From Collybia mongolica (lineage: Eukaryota; Basidiomycota; Agaricomycetes; Agaricales; Clitocybaceae), in assembly GCA_013420905.1 (NCBI GenBank), contig JAAXNY010000006.1, positions 62,001-126,000 of the forward strand: a DNA stretch of 64,000 nucleotides, in the 5' to 3' direction. The notes under the pieces were generated by a model that saw only the letters and a program-made list of their open reading frames with translations, searched no databases and was not told the origin of the DNA. The position numbers and the translations under genes are program-made. Positions 22,705 to 35,319 of the stretch are shown in pieces. Within the stretch, counting starts at the first letter, position 1; each line of letters begins with the position of its first letter.

Positions 22705-23754
22705 CTACTTCAACTTGGATCGGAGCTTCTCCCCGTCTGCAAGATGTATAGGGGCGTCTGAATTTGGGGGCTCCCCCATAGCCTGCTTTATCAACCCCGT
22801 ATTCAAAAGCTTTGCATATCGAGGCTGGACAAACAGGGCCCTACGATCACCGTTCAGTTCGGGCTATCACGACAGTAAAGAAAGATGGACAGACGTTGCT
22901 TCGACCAAAACTGTCCCATCAAGATCTTCGATACGCCCCGAGACCACAGTCTTACGCCCCTTTGCCTCATCAAGGAATGTTTTGATTACGATAAACTACA
23001 TGATATATCAGAAGGATGATGATTTGAGTGTTGACTGAATCAAACCTGATCGGCCCGTGTGGGAGCGCGATAGTTCAGTGACAACTTGGCTGTAACGCCA
23101 ACCTTATCTGGTAAATTAACAATAGCCTAGGAGCTCTTGAATAACACATTCAATTTGAAATAATGTGTGACTCACAATTCTACCTAACGTTTCATCCAAC
23201 AAGGTAGCCAATAACCCTCCATGTATAATTCCGTCGTGCCCGCACAATCCCCGCCCAACATGGACAAATGCGAAGCTCTCAGATTCGTCCTTCTTCGCTC
23301 TAACCAGACCAGGTAGAGCCAGCTTACCTGGCCCACGCAGCGCACCTGAGGTCAGGCTGTTGACCCTCCTCTCTTCCGGAAAATTCTGGTACGGTCGCAC
23401 CTCGTACCACTCATCAGCATCAGTTCTCTGACGAAGCGATTGAAGCAAAGGAAGGTTTTGCAATTGTGACTCTAACGATTCTGTGTACGCTATTGCCTCC
23501 GGAGATGCGGGATCCGGAGGTGCAGGTGCAATCCGCGGGAAGAGAATCGAGAGAGATGTGGGTGGAAATACTGCCCCAAGCGTATATGCCCCCAACGATG
23601 CTGCAGCTATGGCGGAAATAGTCGTAAAGGGTCGCCATGAGCGTAATCTCGGAGGTGGTGGTGGCGTGGTAGTCATCAGGCGATACACGCCCATTGGCCG
23701 AGTGCATCTATGGCGCTCTAAGACACCCAGGGGCCGTAGGAGAGATCCCGACAT
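22705..23754 (-). CDS. HotDog-fold acyl-CoA thioesterase, THEM4-like, probably mitochondrial
   Basis: Exons 23176-23754, 23046-23126, 22895-22995 and 22705-22840 give 298 residues. A basic N-terminus (LRPLGVLERHRCTRPMGVYR) and a hydrophobic stretch (FTTISAIAAASLGAYTLGAV) suggest mitochondrial import and a membrane anchor. The HotDog domain has the active-site-like GHDGIIHGGLLATLLDETLG and, after introns, LSLNYRAPTRAD and EDLDGTVLVEAT. Expected activity is hydrolysis of acyl-CoA thioesters; the substrate is unknown. The third intron (22841-22894) needs a GTCTGT donor. I chose Met at 23754 (SGSLLRPL); upstream in-frame Met codons exist at 23844 and 23823. Confidence 0.85.
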
Positions 23755-24168
23755 AGTTCTAAGTCTAGAGGAAACGAAGGGTATATGATGTGGTGTCAAG
23801 CAAAGAACATTCCGGGTATTCATCCCACAGCAGCCGACCAACAAATTTTGATTTACGTAACGGTCTATTACTTACGCAATATTTTAGTTAAATATTTTGT
23901 TAAGGGTTCAGTGAGTTAAATTTTTACGAAATATCATACTTAAGACTTGAGCCTTGTATTTCAGGAACCACACGCCACACCACACAACTTCCGGATACAA
24001 TTAGTACATAAGAGGACAGAACATTAGGACCCCTGAAAAGTTCGATACACTCGGACTTGTCACTGGTAAATGTTATTCTTATCTCTGATGCTGCAGCGCC
24101 CCGTTTTGAATAGGTGAAACAGGATTTCTCCTGTCTGCAACATATTACCTGGAAGCGTAAAATAAATC
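23755..24168. promoter_or_regulatory. Divergent intergenic region
   Basis: These 414 bp separate the thioesterase gene (-) from a small unknown gene (+) and must hold both promoters. The half near 23870-23940 is strongly AT-rich. No specific element is asserted. Confidence 0.35.
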
Positions 24169-24827
24169 ATGCTTCCCACTCCTCAGAACTTCGCTTCCAC
24201 TTCATCACCTGCACCCCATCCCTCTTCATACCCTTCTCTTGGCGGACCCGTAGTATTTTCGAACCAGCCGTCATATCTGTCCCAAACAGTGCAAGACCAT
24301 TTTCATCAAGGGGCAGATCCAAACTCTCCTGAATTCTTCAAACAGCATATTTTCCTCATCAGAGATAACGTGGCACAACTCCAGAATCTTGCCCGAAATG
24401 CCTTGTCAGGAATGTGTGTAATGGTGCTCATCACTTCTGTCAGAGCATTGATTACACCAATCTTTCTCAGCCAGAACGCGTACCATACAGGAAACAACCC
24501 AGCACAGACTGAAGGTATAGTTCGTGCCAACGATGGACGATCTCATGCCTAAATCACGTCTCGGTAGCTAACATCACTGCACTAAATCAAACACTCCAAA
24601 TGATATCCAATATGCTGCGTGGTTCTGGAGTCGGAGCTCTTCCACTGTTGCCTACGACTGGGCCCGAGGCACATGTTGTCGTTCCGACGGAACAGCAGCT
24701 ACTCCTGGACACCAATCAGTCTATCCATGCTCTATATGAACGTCTTAAACGAAGCCAGGACAGTGCAGCCGTCGTAGCTAACCTCTTGGGTGCACCTGAT
24801 CCGACGGCGACACGTGGAAATAGATAA
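24169..24827 (+). CDS. Unrecognised 182-residue helical protein
   Basis: Exons 24169-24413, 24471-24514 and 24568-24827 join in frame. The N-terminal 45 residues are Ser/Pro-rich. They are followed by mostly helical sequence: FFKQHIFLIRDNVAQLQNLA, ANITALNQTLQMISNMLRG and a C-terminal LLDTNQSIHALYERLKRSQD that could form coiled coils. There is no signal peptide or membrane segment. The small 44-nt middle exon and clean GT-AG borders support a real gene. I do not recognise a family. Confidence 0.7.
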
Positions 24828-24960
24828 GATGGTGTTGCGTGCTGACCGGTACATTGTACCGCAGCCACCTGTTCATGTTACACATAGCATGCTCTCAATC
24901 GGTATAATAATAATTCCCTTGTTCCTTAATTTCTTTGTTCCTTTCTTCTGACGACAAGTT

Positions 24961-26419
24961 TTACCACCCCCGAGCCTCAAAATCAGCCAGAGTGTCTCGA
25001 GCTGTCTCCTCCATGGACCGATACTTGAGACCAAGGATCCTGGCCTCTTTCGTAGTGTCATACTGAATTAAATGCACAGCGTTTTTCCCTCCTCCCGGGT
25101 TTCCACGTGGCAAAGGATCATGCGACGGGATGGGGGATGGAGAAAGGGAGTTCGCCGCATCGACTAATCAACTCGTTAGTACGTCGTCGCTAAGCCACCA
25201 TTGTTGCCTTACCCCAATCTTGCCAGACGTATGGTCCTAGGTAATTCGACCATTAGAAGATGTATCGTTTTCTTCGTCGAATTCGAAAGACACACCAGCC
25301 GAAATGATGATCCTTTCCCCTCCTGCCGCTTCTTTCTCTAGCGATCTTACAAGTCCTTCGCCAAGATCACGCACATCCACCCAACAGGAGCCTTCTATAG
25401 AGAGTGCCTCTTTGGTCTTATAGCCGTCTACCAATACGGCATCGTAGAACTGGTGAGAGGAGGTGCTCAAGGAATCTATAGTAGGAGCTTCATGGATTGT
25501 GGGCTGCCAGCGAGGTCGTTACAGGTCGTATTGGAAGATAGAACTTATGCTCACCCCGAAGACCTGATCGTGTATCAGACTTGCATGAATTTTGGAAGTG
25601 AAGGTACTCACAAAAGGCGGGTTAACGACAACGAGATCCCATCCAATCTTGCTCTTGTTCTTCTCGTAGAAGTCCCATGCAGCTGCGAGGGATTTTGATA
25701 ACAAGAGCGAACTCTGCAGCTGTTGGCCTACCTCTCTCCGCTAGAGTTTTGGAGGCACGGTACTTGGAGATATTCAGCGCATTTCTGCCTTTCTCCTCTA
25801 CCTCCTTGGTGGCTTGCTCGTTCCAGTCGGCCTCAGTGAATGTCCTTGGCTCCTTAGATATGGTAAGTACGGCACCACAGGACGACGCCACCAAAATTCG
25901 TTTAATGCCCGGTCTATATCTTCTAGGTAAATCTCTCGCACGCAACGTACAATCGACACATACCCATTCTTGAGAACGCTGTGTAATATTCCTACTGTCC
26001 CCTTCACGGCAGGCCCGATGAGCTCTAGTAGACGGGTTAGTATTTAACGAGTTCCAAAAGTAAACTTTTACCTTGAGGGTCATCAGCCTTCATATGGAAC
26101 GGCGATGCGAGATGCTCGATCGCATCAATACCCTTTACAGCTTCGTCGAAGGCTCCATCCTGATCCAACGATAATCTATCTTAAGGTGATAGACAAACTC
26201 GTCTTAAGGACTCGCCTTCGTGATATCCTCCACTACAACTACCTCAAATTTATCTCCAAATGATTTGAACAATTCGGATAGGAAGCGTCCCTTCTCTGCA
26301 GAACGTACCGTTCCGCGTACTGCATAACCCCGCTCAAGGAGAGTGCGTGCAGTCCAGATCGCGATGTACCCGTTAGCACCAGACACGAGGACTTTGCTCC
26401 CAGGGGTGATAACTGGCAT
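24961..26419 (-). CDS. NAD(P)-dependent ketoreductase of the extended SDR family (Gre2/dihydroflavonol-reductase type)
   Basis: The start is the ATG at 26419 (MPVITPGSKVLVSGANGYIA); the stop is at 24961. The N-terminal Rossmann motif is GANGYIAIWTARTLLERGY. After introns come AIEHLASPFHM, the core strand IKRILVASSCGAVL and the catalytic YxxxK as YRASKTLAE, then WDLVVVNPPFVFGPT. The C-terminus has WVDVRDLGEGLVRSLE and ends near YRSMEETARDTLADFE. Members reduce ketones or aldehydes (methylglyoxal, isovaleraldehyde, flavanones) with NADPH in the cytosol. Substrate is not predictable. Several 50-60 nt introns are inferred; exact borders were not all fixed. It is divergent from the methyltransferase gene, 228 bp between starts. 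Confidence 0.9.
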
Positions 26420-26647
26420 TTTTGATAGAGGAACAAGTTAGGATGATAGGATGTTGTATAGTGGGAAGTCACAGTGTACCTTATACTTAAGGCGTGGGAA
26501 CGGAACTTGAAAGACTTAGCAGATAAGATCACACTTTTCTTCCTTATCTCACGACGTTTTTGACGATGTAAGTTCTCAGTAGACTTCTTTGCGATCTAAA
26601 AAGTTCTCATGAGCCATTTTTTATTGAAATGAAGTTTTCAAAACCTC

Positions 26648-27763
26648 ATGATTGGTATGGCTTTATCACCACCAACGACTCGCCTCCCACCGATCCGGCA
26701 GATAGCGGCTTACCCTCCAGAAGATCTTACCGATGCACTAAAATTCCTGCGTCTTATCTACAATCCTGAAGTTCGCGGTTCTCGTCGGCGTCGATCTAAC
26801 TCAAGTGCAAAAATAGGAGGCTCTGTTCAAGATAGCGAACTTGACGATTTACGATCTGACATATTCGAGAGGTCATACGCAATAAAATGGTTGACGACTC
26901 TCGTATCTCACGCTGAGACTTGGGATGACGAGGGTGGAACAGAGATTCTGTTGCAGAACGCGGCTGCCCTTCTGGCAATATGTTCCGGGACTGCTGCTGC
27001 TGGGGTGATTGTCCGCGATTTCACCTTCGAGACAAATCTTGAGACACACAAAATGTTGAAGGTCAACCTGACAGATGTTCCATTGGACAATCAAGACTAC
27101 GGAAGCGTTGGAGCTCAGACATGGGGTGGAGCCTGCGTTTTAGCGGAAGACATTGCAAAGCAGCCTGAACGATTCGGTTTACTGCACCCCAAGCCTGGTG
27201 GCTTGCGGATCCTTGAGCTTGGAGCGGGGACAGGATTAGTCAGTCTAGTGATTGGGAAGCTGTTCGAAAGCGTGGTCGACAAAACGGGGGTCACCATAGT
27301 CGCTACCGATTATTACCCCTCTGTACTGATGAATCTTGAAGCCAATGTTCGTTCAAATTTCCCATCAAGCGTGGACAATCACATCCGTATATCAACCCGC
27401 ACTCTGGACTGGTCATCTTTCCCTGACGAACCTAAACATGAACATCCGCTAGACGAGCCTTTTGACATTATTTTGGGGGCGGATATCATCTATGAGAGCC
27501 AGCATGCGGTGTGGATCAAATCCTGTCTTCACCAGCTGCTTCGAAAGCCAGATGATGTAGTTGCTGAACCAGCGTTTCATTTGGTTATACCCCTACGTCG
27601 GACACACAGTTCTGAATCAGGCACGATCGAAACAGTCTTTCCTCGCCGAGATGATGCAGCTAAATCGACCCTGGGCATCCTGAGTAGGGAAACGATCATT
27701 TGCGAAGCAGAAAATGGTACTGGTCAGGTTGAATATATATATTATGTTATTGGGTGGTGCTGA
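26648..27763 (+). CDS. SAM-dependent protein methyltransferase, family-16 type (METTL21/FAM86/EFM-like)
   Basis: A single-exon gene of 371 residues. The class I methyltransferase core begins with QTWGGACVLAEDIAK, then the SAM-binding motif LRILELGAGTGLVSLVIGKL, VTIVATDYYPSVLMNLEANV and the post-II acidic motif FDIILGADIIYESQH, the order typical of lysine methyltransferases acting on eEF1A, eEF2 or chaperones. The N-terminal 150 residues are helical and lineage-specific. Because S. pombe and yeast have several EFM paralogues, the exact substrate stays open. The gene converges on GCN2 with 58 bp between stop codons. ATGs at 26648 and 26657 are both possible starts. Confidence 0.88.
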   Translation: MIGMALSPPTTRLPPIRQIAAYPPEDLTDALKFLRLIYNPEVRGSRRRRSNSSAKIGGSVQDSELDDLRSDIFERSYAIKWLTTLVSHAETWDDEGGTEILLQNAAALLAICSGTAAAGVIVRDFTFETNLETHKMLKVNLTDVPLDNQDYGSVGAQTWGGACVLAEDIAKQPERFGLLHPKPGGLRILELGAGTGLVSLVIGKLFESVVDKTGVTIVATDYYPSVLMNLEANVRSNFPSSVDNHIRISTRTLDWSSFPDEPKHEHPLDEPFDIILGADIIYESQHAVWIKSCLHQLLRKPDDVVAEPAFHLVIPLRRTHSSESGTIETVFPRRDDAAKSTLGILSRETIICEAENGTGQVEYIYYVIGWC

Positions 27764-27821
27764 AACAAATTGGGGTGAGATACACTATATAGATATTTAA
27801 ACATATATCTAGTCGAATACT

Positions 27822-30800
27822 TTAAGTCAGAGTGACAAGCTGAACGCGTTCTTCGCGAACAGCGAAAAGAAGAATGTAAGCGTGGCCCTCGGCCTTTCGT
27901 TTGATGGCTGCTTCGCGAAGTTGCTGCGCGTAGGCTGTGTGTTGAGTGGGAAATGTGGCCACGATAAGCCTCCACGCATCTTCATCCGTGATCCACGTAG
28001 AACTCTTCGTCATCGCGTCGAAGACGGCGGGAGGTACGTCGACCGCCAAAGTTGGCAAGCCAGTTTGGACTGCAGATTTGATTTGAACACTTGTTTCAAA
28101 AGCTATCAGGGAGGGAGACTAAGTTTTGTAATCATTAACGATAACTTTGGCCCCTACCTCGGTCAAGGAAAAGAGATTTCACTTGCTTCCTTTGCTTCTT
28201 GGTATCTGTTGGTAGCAGCAATTGTAGCATATCGGAAGAAGAGCTTGTGTCTTTTGTGGGGAGTGGATGTTGAATCGTATCAGATATAGTTGGGGCGCCG
28301 GACGTCGCGATGTCAACTCGCTTCTGTTCAGCTATCTGTGTTTGTAACCATCCTACCAGTTCTTGTCGCGAAACTGGACGCAATGAGAAACAAGGATGGC
28401 AAAAATAAAGAGCGATCTTGCGTACTTTCATATTCCGTGCCTTTCAAGATGCTCTTGACTTTGAAGGCATGTTGATCTCGGCGGCTTTTGCGAGGACGGG
28501 GGTAAACAGTGAATCTGAGTAGGAAGAATGTGAGGTTGAGTTGATAATATACGGATTTTGAGGCTTACAATATCCCTTCCCGTGCACAGAGGTCAATGTG
28601 GCTTTCATGATCAGAATCGGGCAAGCCCGACTCATACATGAGATCGGCACTGATATTATGCTGCCAGAGGTATGACACGACTTCCAAACGGTCTTGCAGA
28701 TATCCGGGGTGATATGATACAACATACACATCGCATCTCCTTGGGCTCCAGAAGCCGAATGAACGTTCTTCTTTGACGAGCGCCTTGACTGACGAGCTCT
28801 GGAATGAGGCAAGTGCGACAGTTATCTTCTCAACAGCGATCTGTATTCCCATAGCGCAAATGGAGTCTGTCTGAGATTTGGGAGAGTGACGGGCGATTAG
28901 GTTGTCGTATCTGATCAAGACATCAGCCCAGGAGCGCGGGCCAAGGGCAAAATAACGCACCTGCCACCTGCTGCCAGAACATCCATCCTTTTATTCCTTC
29001 GTACGACTTCAATGAGAATGCCGTCTTTGAAATGGCCGTGATGGCTCCCCAGCATTAGAGGATGGAACAAAATTGGACGATTAACGCCAGTGGCATTGGC
29101 GAATTGCACAGTCCTTTTAAGTTCATCCACCGCAGGTTGAAGGTTAGCGACCAGGGCAGGTGATGTCTTTTCTAGTCTCGACACGAGGGCGTCAATATCC
29201 TCATCTAAAGATGATGAGTATCCGAACGCCTGATAACACCAATGGAAGCTTACCGATTTCACCCAAGGTTTCGAGTTCATCAGCGGTACTTCGCAAGAGA
29301 CCTCTTTTCAGCAAGAGTGCACGCTTTTGAGACAACGAAGTCTTTGTTTGACTAACAATGTCAATAACGGCAGACCGCTGTCCTGCGGGGAGCCGACAAA
29401 GGACTAGGTCAACGACTATGATGATTGGGAATGAGGTGCGGCGCAGGATATGGGGAGAGAATGACACGTACTATTTGAATGAGAAATATGAATATTATAA
29501 TTGGAAGCCAAGTTTGGGAAGCTATTGAGACAGTCATTGGCAAGAGCGATGAGTTCAGCCCCAGCTGCTATGGGGCCCGACATCAAGTCTGGGGTGATGA
29601 TATCAAATACAGCAGCCTTTTGGACCTTTGGGTGGCCAGCAACAGGGCTTTAATGGTAGATTCGTTCATTAGTTCAAGGCCGTTTACAAAAAACTGAAAA
29701 CGCACTTCGGTCGATAGATATTCGCAATATGGTACCGTTTTATGCGCCTGTGGCTACCACGCGCTGCAAGCCGAGCGAATGGGACGAGAATGTTATCCGG
29801 AAGGGTTACAACGTCGCCATGTCGGTCTATGAAGGTGGCTTGATGACTTTCATCGTCGGGTTCCATCACAGGCATGAGTAACGGAGGCTCCATATCAACC
29901 GCACCATGAAGGCGGAAAATGGAGGCAAGGCGCTCTTGGACATTATCATTCAATGCCGCATGTTCTGGCATGTCGGCCTCAAGGTCATAAATGAAACCAC
30001 GATTTGGCCTTGGTGGTTGGCTGAAAAGTGAGGAAAGGACTGCTTGGTGATGTGGGGAGTCGGGTTTCGCTAAAAATTTGCTTGTGAGGATTTAGTGTTG
30101 GTGGTGATGGGAAAAACGCACTCATGAGATTAAGTGCTCCTCTAAAGTATTCATCCTCGAGTCTTGGGGGCACAAGGGGACTCTGAGATAGCTCCACCGC
30201 CGTTGGGCGGTCATCCGGGTTGTGCTGGAGTAGCCACGTGATAACTGCCACCATTATCAGTGAGTTTGGGTGAGAAAAACGGATAGTGGTTGCACATACT
30301 CTCTCGTTGTCTGGTACGGTGTGGATCCCACCCTGGGGGGAAGATTATACCGGGCTTGCGAATGTCTTCGATGACGGCGATGCGCTCTGCACCAGTCGAG
30401 AAAGAATAATTCATCTCGAAAAATACGATCTTTGGGCCGAAATAAGAACTCCGCTGTGAAGCAATAGAGAGAAGAGAAGTACCCCAAGACTGTACATATC
30501 GGCTTTGCTGTGGTTGCGAGGGCCACGTTTCCTAGATTGGACTTCGGGAGCAATGTAGAGCCTCGTTCCCACCTCTTGATGACTCAAATATGAACAAAAA
30601 TTCAAGAAGGCAAGGAAAGAAGCCCACCTAATGTCATATCAGCTTCCATTGCGACCACATGAGGGGAGACATCTGAGGGATCAACTGCGGCGAGACTTGA
30701 CGTTGCTAGTCCAAAGTCGCCCACTAGGTGGAGGGTCAGCAAATTGAAGGGTATGCAAAGAACATCTAATACCTTTACAATCACCTTTGACATCTATCAT

Positions 30801-33800
30801 AACATCATATATCAACTTCGCCGTAATGTAATATAGCTTATCCCATACCAATGAAGATGTTCGTAAGCTTGATATCCCTATGTAAGATAGATAGAGTCGA
30901 CATGTGGACGAGAGCATCAACAATCTGCTGAAACAGCCTCCAAGCTTCGTCTTCGGATAATCCTTCATCAACTCTCTGTCAAAGCTCATCAGATAGATGC
31001 CGTGGAGTAACTAAACCATACGCACTTCTTTCAGAGTCTGTCGCTCCACAAATTCCTTGGGGCAACAATTAGTCGGCTATTGCGGGGGAAAAAGAGATAG
31101 GGACAAACCATCTGAATGTACAGAGTCCTGGACATCATTGGCGGGGGCGTCATCGGTGGCTCCGAAGTCCGATCTAGTTTTCCTGTACTGGTGCTGAACA
31201 GATTCCCGAAGTCGCCGTCACTACCACTCGACGAATCTCCCTCTGTCTCAGTCCCCGGTGACGTCGAACGTCCAAAGTGGATACTTGGGAAAGAGGATTG
31301 GGAATATGACGATTTGCGGTCAAGTTCATCCATCTCTTTGAAGTTGATGTTGACACCACCGTTGGTTGGGAGATATCGCTCACTGGAGTCCGGGACGGAT
31401 GTCATCCCATCTTCTGTACCCGACTCCGCCTCAGAATCGTCGGAGGCGGCAGTAGAGCTGGGTTCATCAGACGTCTCTACCCATGTGGTGAAGTACCGGA
31501 CAATGAACCGATGCGATAGCCGGCTTAGCGCGTTGACCTCCCTAAAAATCTTCACATCACTTCCAGCAGTTTTCAGGCGGACTTTCTTGACTATAAAGAA
31601 CAATAACTTCATTCCAGAATCAGCGAAAGGAGGGAAAAAGTGAATCGCACCCGCATAGATTCTTGAATCGATCTTATTTCTTGCCTTGACTACCGATCCA
31701 AAAGCACCCTTGCCTAACAACTCGAGCTCCTCCCAATCCTCCTTCCATCGACTCGTCTGCCACTGCCTCGGTGGACCTCTGAAATAGCCTAAATCGGGCG
31801 AACCAGCTTCCTTTACTGGCCTTGGGGTTCTTGGATCCGCGGACACAGGTATCGCGGAAGTTCGTTCGGCAGTGAGTTGAAGTGAGGTTTCCGCGAGGTC
31901 ACCCAACAGGGTCAAACACGAAACGTGACTTTTACGGGATGGGACCAGCATGGTGGTCGCATGCCGTGCTAGAGCAGGAGACACGGAGGCTGTGCGAGGA
32001 AGTACGGGCCGTGGTGAAAACGTGGGGGACAGAGTAAAAAAGCACGTTGCTTACAGGATTGTAAGGCTGTATGGACACTAGAAAACTTCCCCGTCACGTC
32101 CAATCCCATCAGCATCTGGAGAAGCACAATGCCCACTGAATGGATGTCGCGCTGGCGGGTGTACAGCAGCGAGGACTCATTCTTGACATCTCTCGATAAC
32201 CTGTGCAGCATGGTTTTACAAAACACTTGAAAATTCTCAGGGACGCGCTGAACGCACCATTCGTCTGACACCTGTGATTCTTCGATGCCTGCAGGTACAT
32301 TGGTGCCAAATGGGTTGGACCGATGCAAGTCGAGCAGTCGTGTGGGAAAGCCAACCCTCCCAAGCTTAATAAGCTTCGATTGAGTCGGATGGTCGCGCGA
32401 CGCTAAGCCAATACAACGAGCTGTAATACCTGAAAGGCGATTTCAAATTTAACATGAATATGAAGAAGCAAATCAACTTACCCCGATGGACGAGATCCGC
32501 GGCATGTATTGCGTTCAACCCTGCCAAAATCTGACCGAGGTAATCCTGGACAACATCATTTAGTCGACATTAAGCATGCAGTGGACATGATACTTACGGA
32601 AGCTCGTTCTTCTCTCAACGAATCACAGTCCTCAAGAACATCCTGTAACGTAAGTGCCAGGGCTTGCTCGGAGAGAACCATAAGCTGAGATGGCCCGCTG
32701 GAGTTGGGCTGAGTTAGCTTAACAGCGAAAACGCTTGTATGATTGGGATGGCGGACGGCCGTCAATCGTTGAATTTCAGCCTCGACCTGCTTGAGTTTTT
32801 TCCGTCCTGGCCTGGAATGAGCGAGGGGAAAATGGTAGCAAGATAAACACAAACCTTGAGTTGTGGTGTAGTAGTGCGACTGAAAAGTTACAACAAAAAG
32901 CTCCAACGGCAGTGTAGTGTTGACATCATCGCAGATAGGATCAGCCAGATAGACCGTTCCTAAGGATTCTGGGAAAGATCAGATTGGGAGTTGATCTTCA
33001 ATTATAAAGGACTTACCCGCTCGTGGATGAAATAACTTCACGGTATTGAACAACACCCCATTGATGTTGACTTCTTGGGCAAATGTCTCTGTCATCGTAT
33101 CACCCGAGATGGGCATTTCTGTTGCCTCTGAATTCGCACGTTTTCGCGCTTTGTATTGTTGCTCTCTCGCCAATAGCTGTCTCATAGCTTCCTCTTTGAA
33201 CTGTTCTTCTCGTTCCAGAGCCAACTTGGCCGCCCTTTCTTGTTCCCGCTCCGCTTCCTCCGCAGCTCGTCGTTGGCGGGCCTGTAAATAACACTAGGTA
33301 AGGGGGATACAGCGATAGGAAAGGTAAGACGGACCTTTTCTTCATCCATCGCTCGTTGGTTCATTTGAAGCGCCAAGGAGCCGACGGCTTCTACTAGTGG
33401 TTTTACGTGACTGGCCAGCCAATCTTGACAGAAAGTAACAATCTGCATCATAGTCCGTGCTCAATAACGGTGAACAGTACCTGTGATATAGCCTGACACA
33501 CCTGAAAGACCATCTCCGAGCCACGGCACTTCTGCGCTTCTGAGACAATTGCGTGAGATAATTTCGTGACTTGTTCGTTATTTAAGCCCTCGATGGGCTT
33601 CTGAATCGTAAACGTGGGGCATGCAAGGGAGGGGTAGGTCTTGGGGAATCTACAAGAGACGACAGTTTTATACAACTCCAACCTAGGTTGGACGGCGAGT
33701 GGAACCCACTTGACATTCAGATAAAAATTTATCTTAGTGGCATGCGTTGGGTCGGGGTGTGGCACCCTGATTATGAACTCGGGCAACCTAGCTGCACCCT

Positions 33801-33954
33801 TCACGGGGTGTCAACGGCAGTACAAGGGGGACCAACAAAGGGTCGTGCGACGCACCTTCCAGGCTTTGGGAGGCGGAGTTTCGATGAAATCTTCTGCGTA
33901 AATGGATCTTAGCGCGGTTATCTCGAGATTCTGTAACTCTTCTGCAGAATCCAT
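27822..33954 (-). CDS. GCN2: eIF2-alpha kinase GCN2
   Basis: GCN2 senses uncharged tRNA and stalled ribosomes and phosphorylates eIF2-alpha Ser51 to start the general amino acid control response. All expected parts appear in order. The N-terminal RWD domain (about 33450-33954, MDSAEELQNLEITALRSIYA) binds GCN1. A charged RERA-type helix follows (near 33100-33290). Next is the pseudokinase (31970-32906). The active kinase (30000-31984) has LLGKGAFGSVVKARN, the Lys of YAVKKVRLK across an intron, a long acidic insert, GDFGLATSS and RLYIAPEVQSR. A HisRS-like domain (28100-29971) contains RLHGAVDMEPPLLMPV. A C-terminal ribosome-binding region ends at 27822. More than ten short introns are present. 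No disabling change was seen. Confidence 0.95.
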
Positions 33955-35319
33955 GAGGCCCTGGTGGAGGCCCTGTGTTTAGCTATAGTTGGGATGGTTC
34001 GTGTTGACGTTCTGCCGATGTATAAGTCGGTTGAGCGGCCTGGAAAAGGACAAAGGTGCTTGAGAAGGGGAGGGCCCTTTGGACCTCGGCAGCTCAAGCC
34101 TCCATGGCACTCCGTCAATTGCTATAAACTGTGTGGTGTGAAAGAGGGAGAAAAGGTGATTGTGATCGTAAGAAAGGCACGTTGCAAATTATCGTCAACA
34201 CCTATCAAAACGTGGTCTTAGCCGCCCAACCCTAACCCTAAATATGGGTCTTCTTGGCATGCTGTTGCCATGCCTCGCCTCGTGAAATTCACAGGTTTCG
34301 CTTCGAGGTGATTCGTGAAGGAAAGCGTATGGTTGAACAATCGAGAAAAACCGTTAGTAATTTGTGATGTCGCTGTTAATATTATACTGGCACAGTAAAT
34401 ACTTGCAAGTTTATTTTAAAACCACTCGGTCACTTATAAATGCCCGCCCGCCGGTTATCAGAAACAAAGCTGAAGGCGTCCTGGAGTAAGAATGTTGTCA
34501 CCGTGCATGGTGCAAGAGGGCACCAGGCATTGGCTTCGGTAAACACTAAACTTAGCGCGAATTAATAGGCACAGGGCTGATGGCTCAGTCCTTAATGATC
34601 GTTAATGGGACGGTGTCACGATCGATAGAAATTACAATTTATCAGCCGCGCACACCTAAATCACGAGCATCTCACCTGTTAACACTACAAATACTAAACG
34701 GTTTCAAAAAGAAATGGGGGTTCGACATGATGATAAGTTGCCTCCACGTGTTGTAGAACGTAATGGATATAGCGTTCCGAGCCTTGATTGAGTAAAAGAG
34801 TGGGTCTGTTGAGGTTAATATGAGCATGCGATGGGATTCTCGATCGGGGGCTGAAGCCAACTGTAGTGTGAATGTAGCCTCGAGACCCGACCCTATATAC
34901 TTTTATGAAAACAATCGATCACTCGTACAAGAGTGTGAATAGTGATTGCCGGAACGTCCTGCTCACTTGAATAAGGGCATTGGAGCCCTTCTGCAACTGA
35001 ACAAATTTTGCGGAGTGATAAAATCAAGAATTCCAATTGGCCAATCCACTCGTTCCAGCCAATCAGAATGCGAGAACTGAAACGATGCCGAATTCTGTGT
35101 GGTTGCAAAACGGCTCTATTCAAAATCGTTAAATGTCTAACATTCTAAAGATACAGGTTACGGAGGATGGGTATGTTAGGTATATAGTAATTAAGGATGC
35201 AGAGCGGGGATAATCATTATGGATGGTTTCAAATGTAAGTTGTGGCGCTACATATTTATGTCATCTCGGTTCAACGGACCGCAGGGAATCTATGGCAGGA
35301 GTGGGGACGTTATTAATTT
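33955..35319. other. Intergenic, 1.4 kb
   Basis: It holds the GCN2 promoter at its left end and the 3' flank of the P450 gene at the right. Only short, motif-free frames occur. Two CCCTAA units near 34222-34233 are noted under rejected items. Confidence 0.5.

Noticed and set aside
34222..34233. Two CCCTAA units resembling telomeric repeat
   Set aside because: Only two copies, flanked by ordinary intergenic sequence and genes on both sides; expected by chance.
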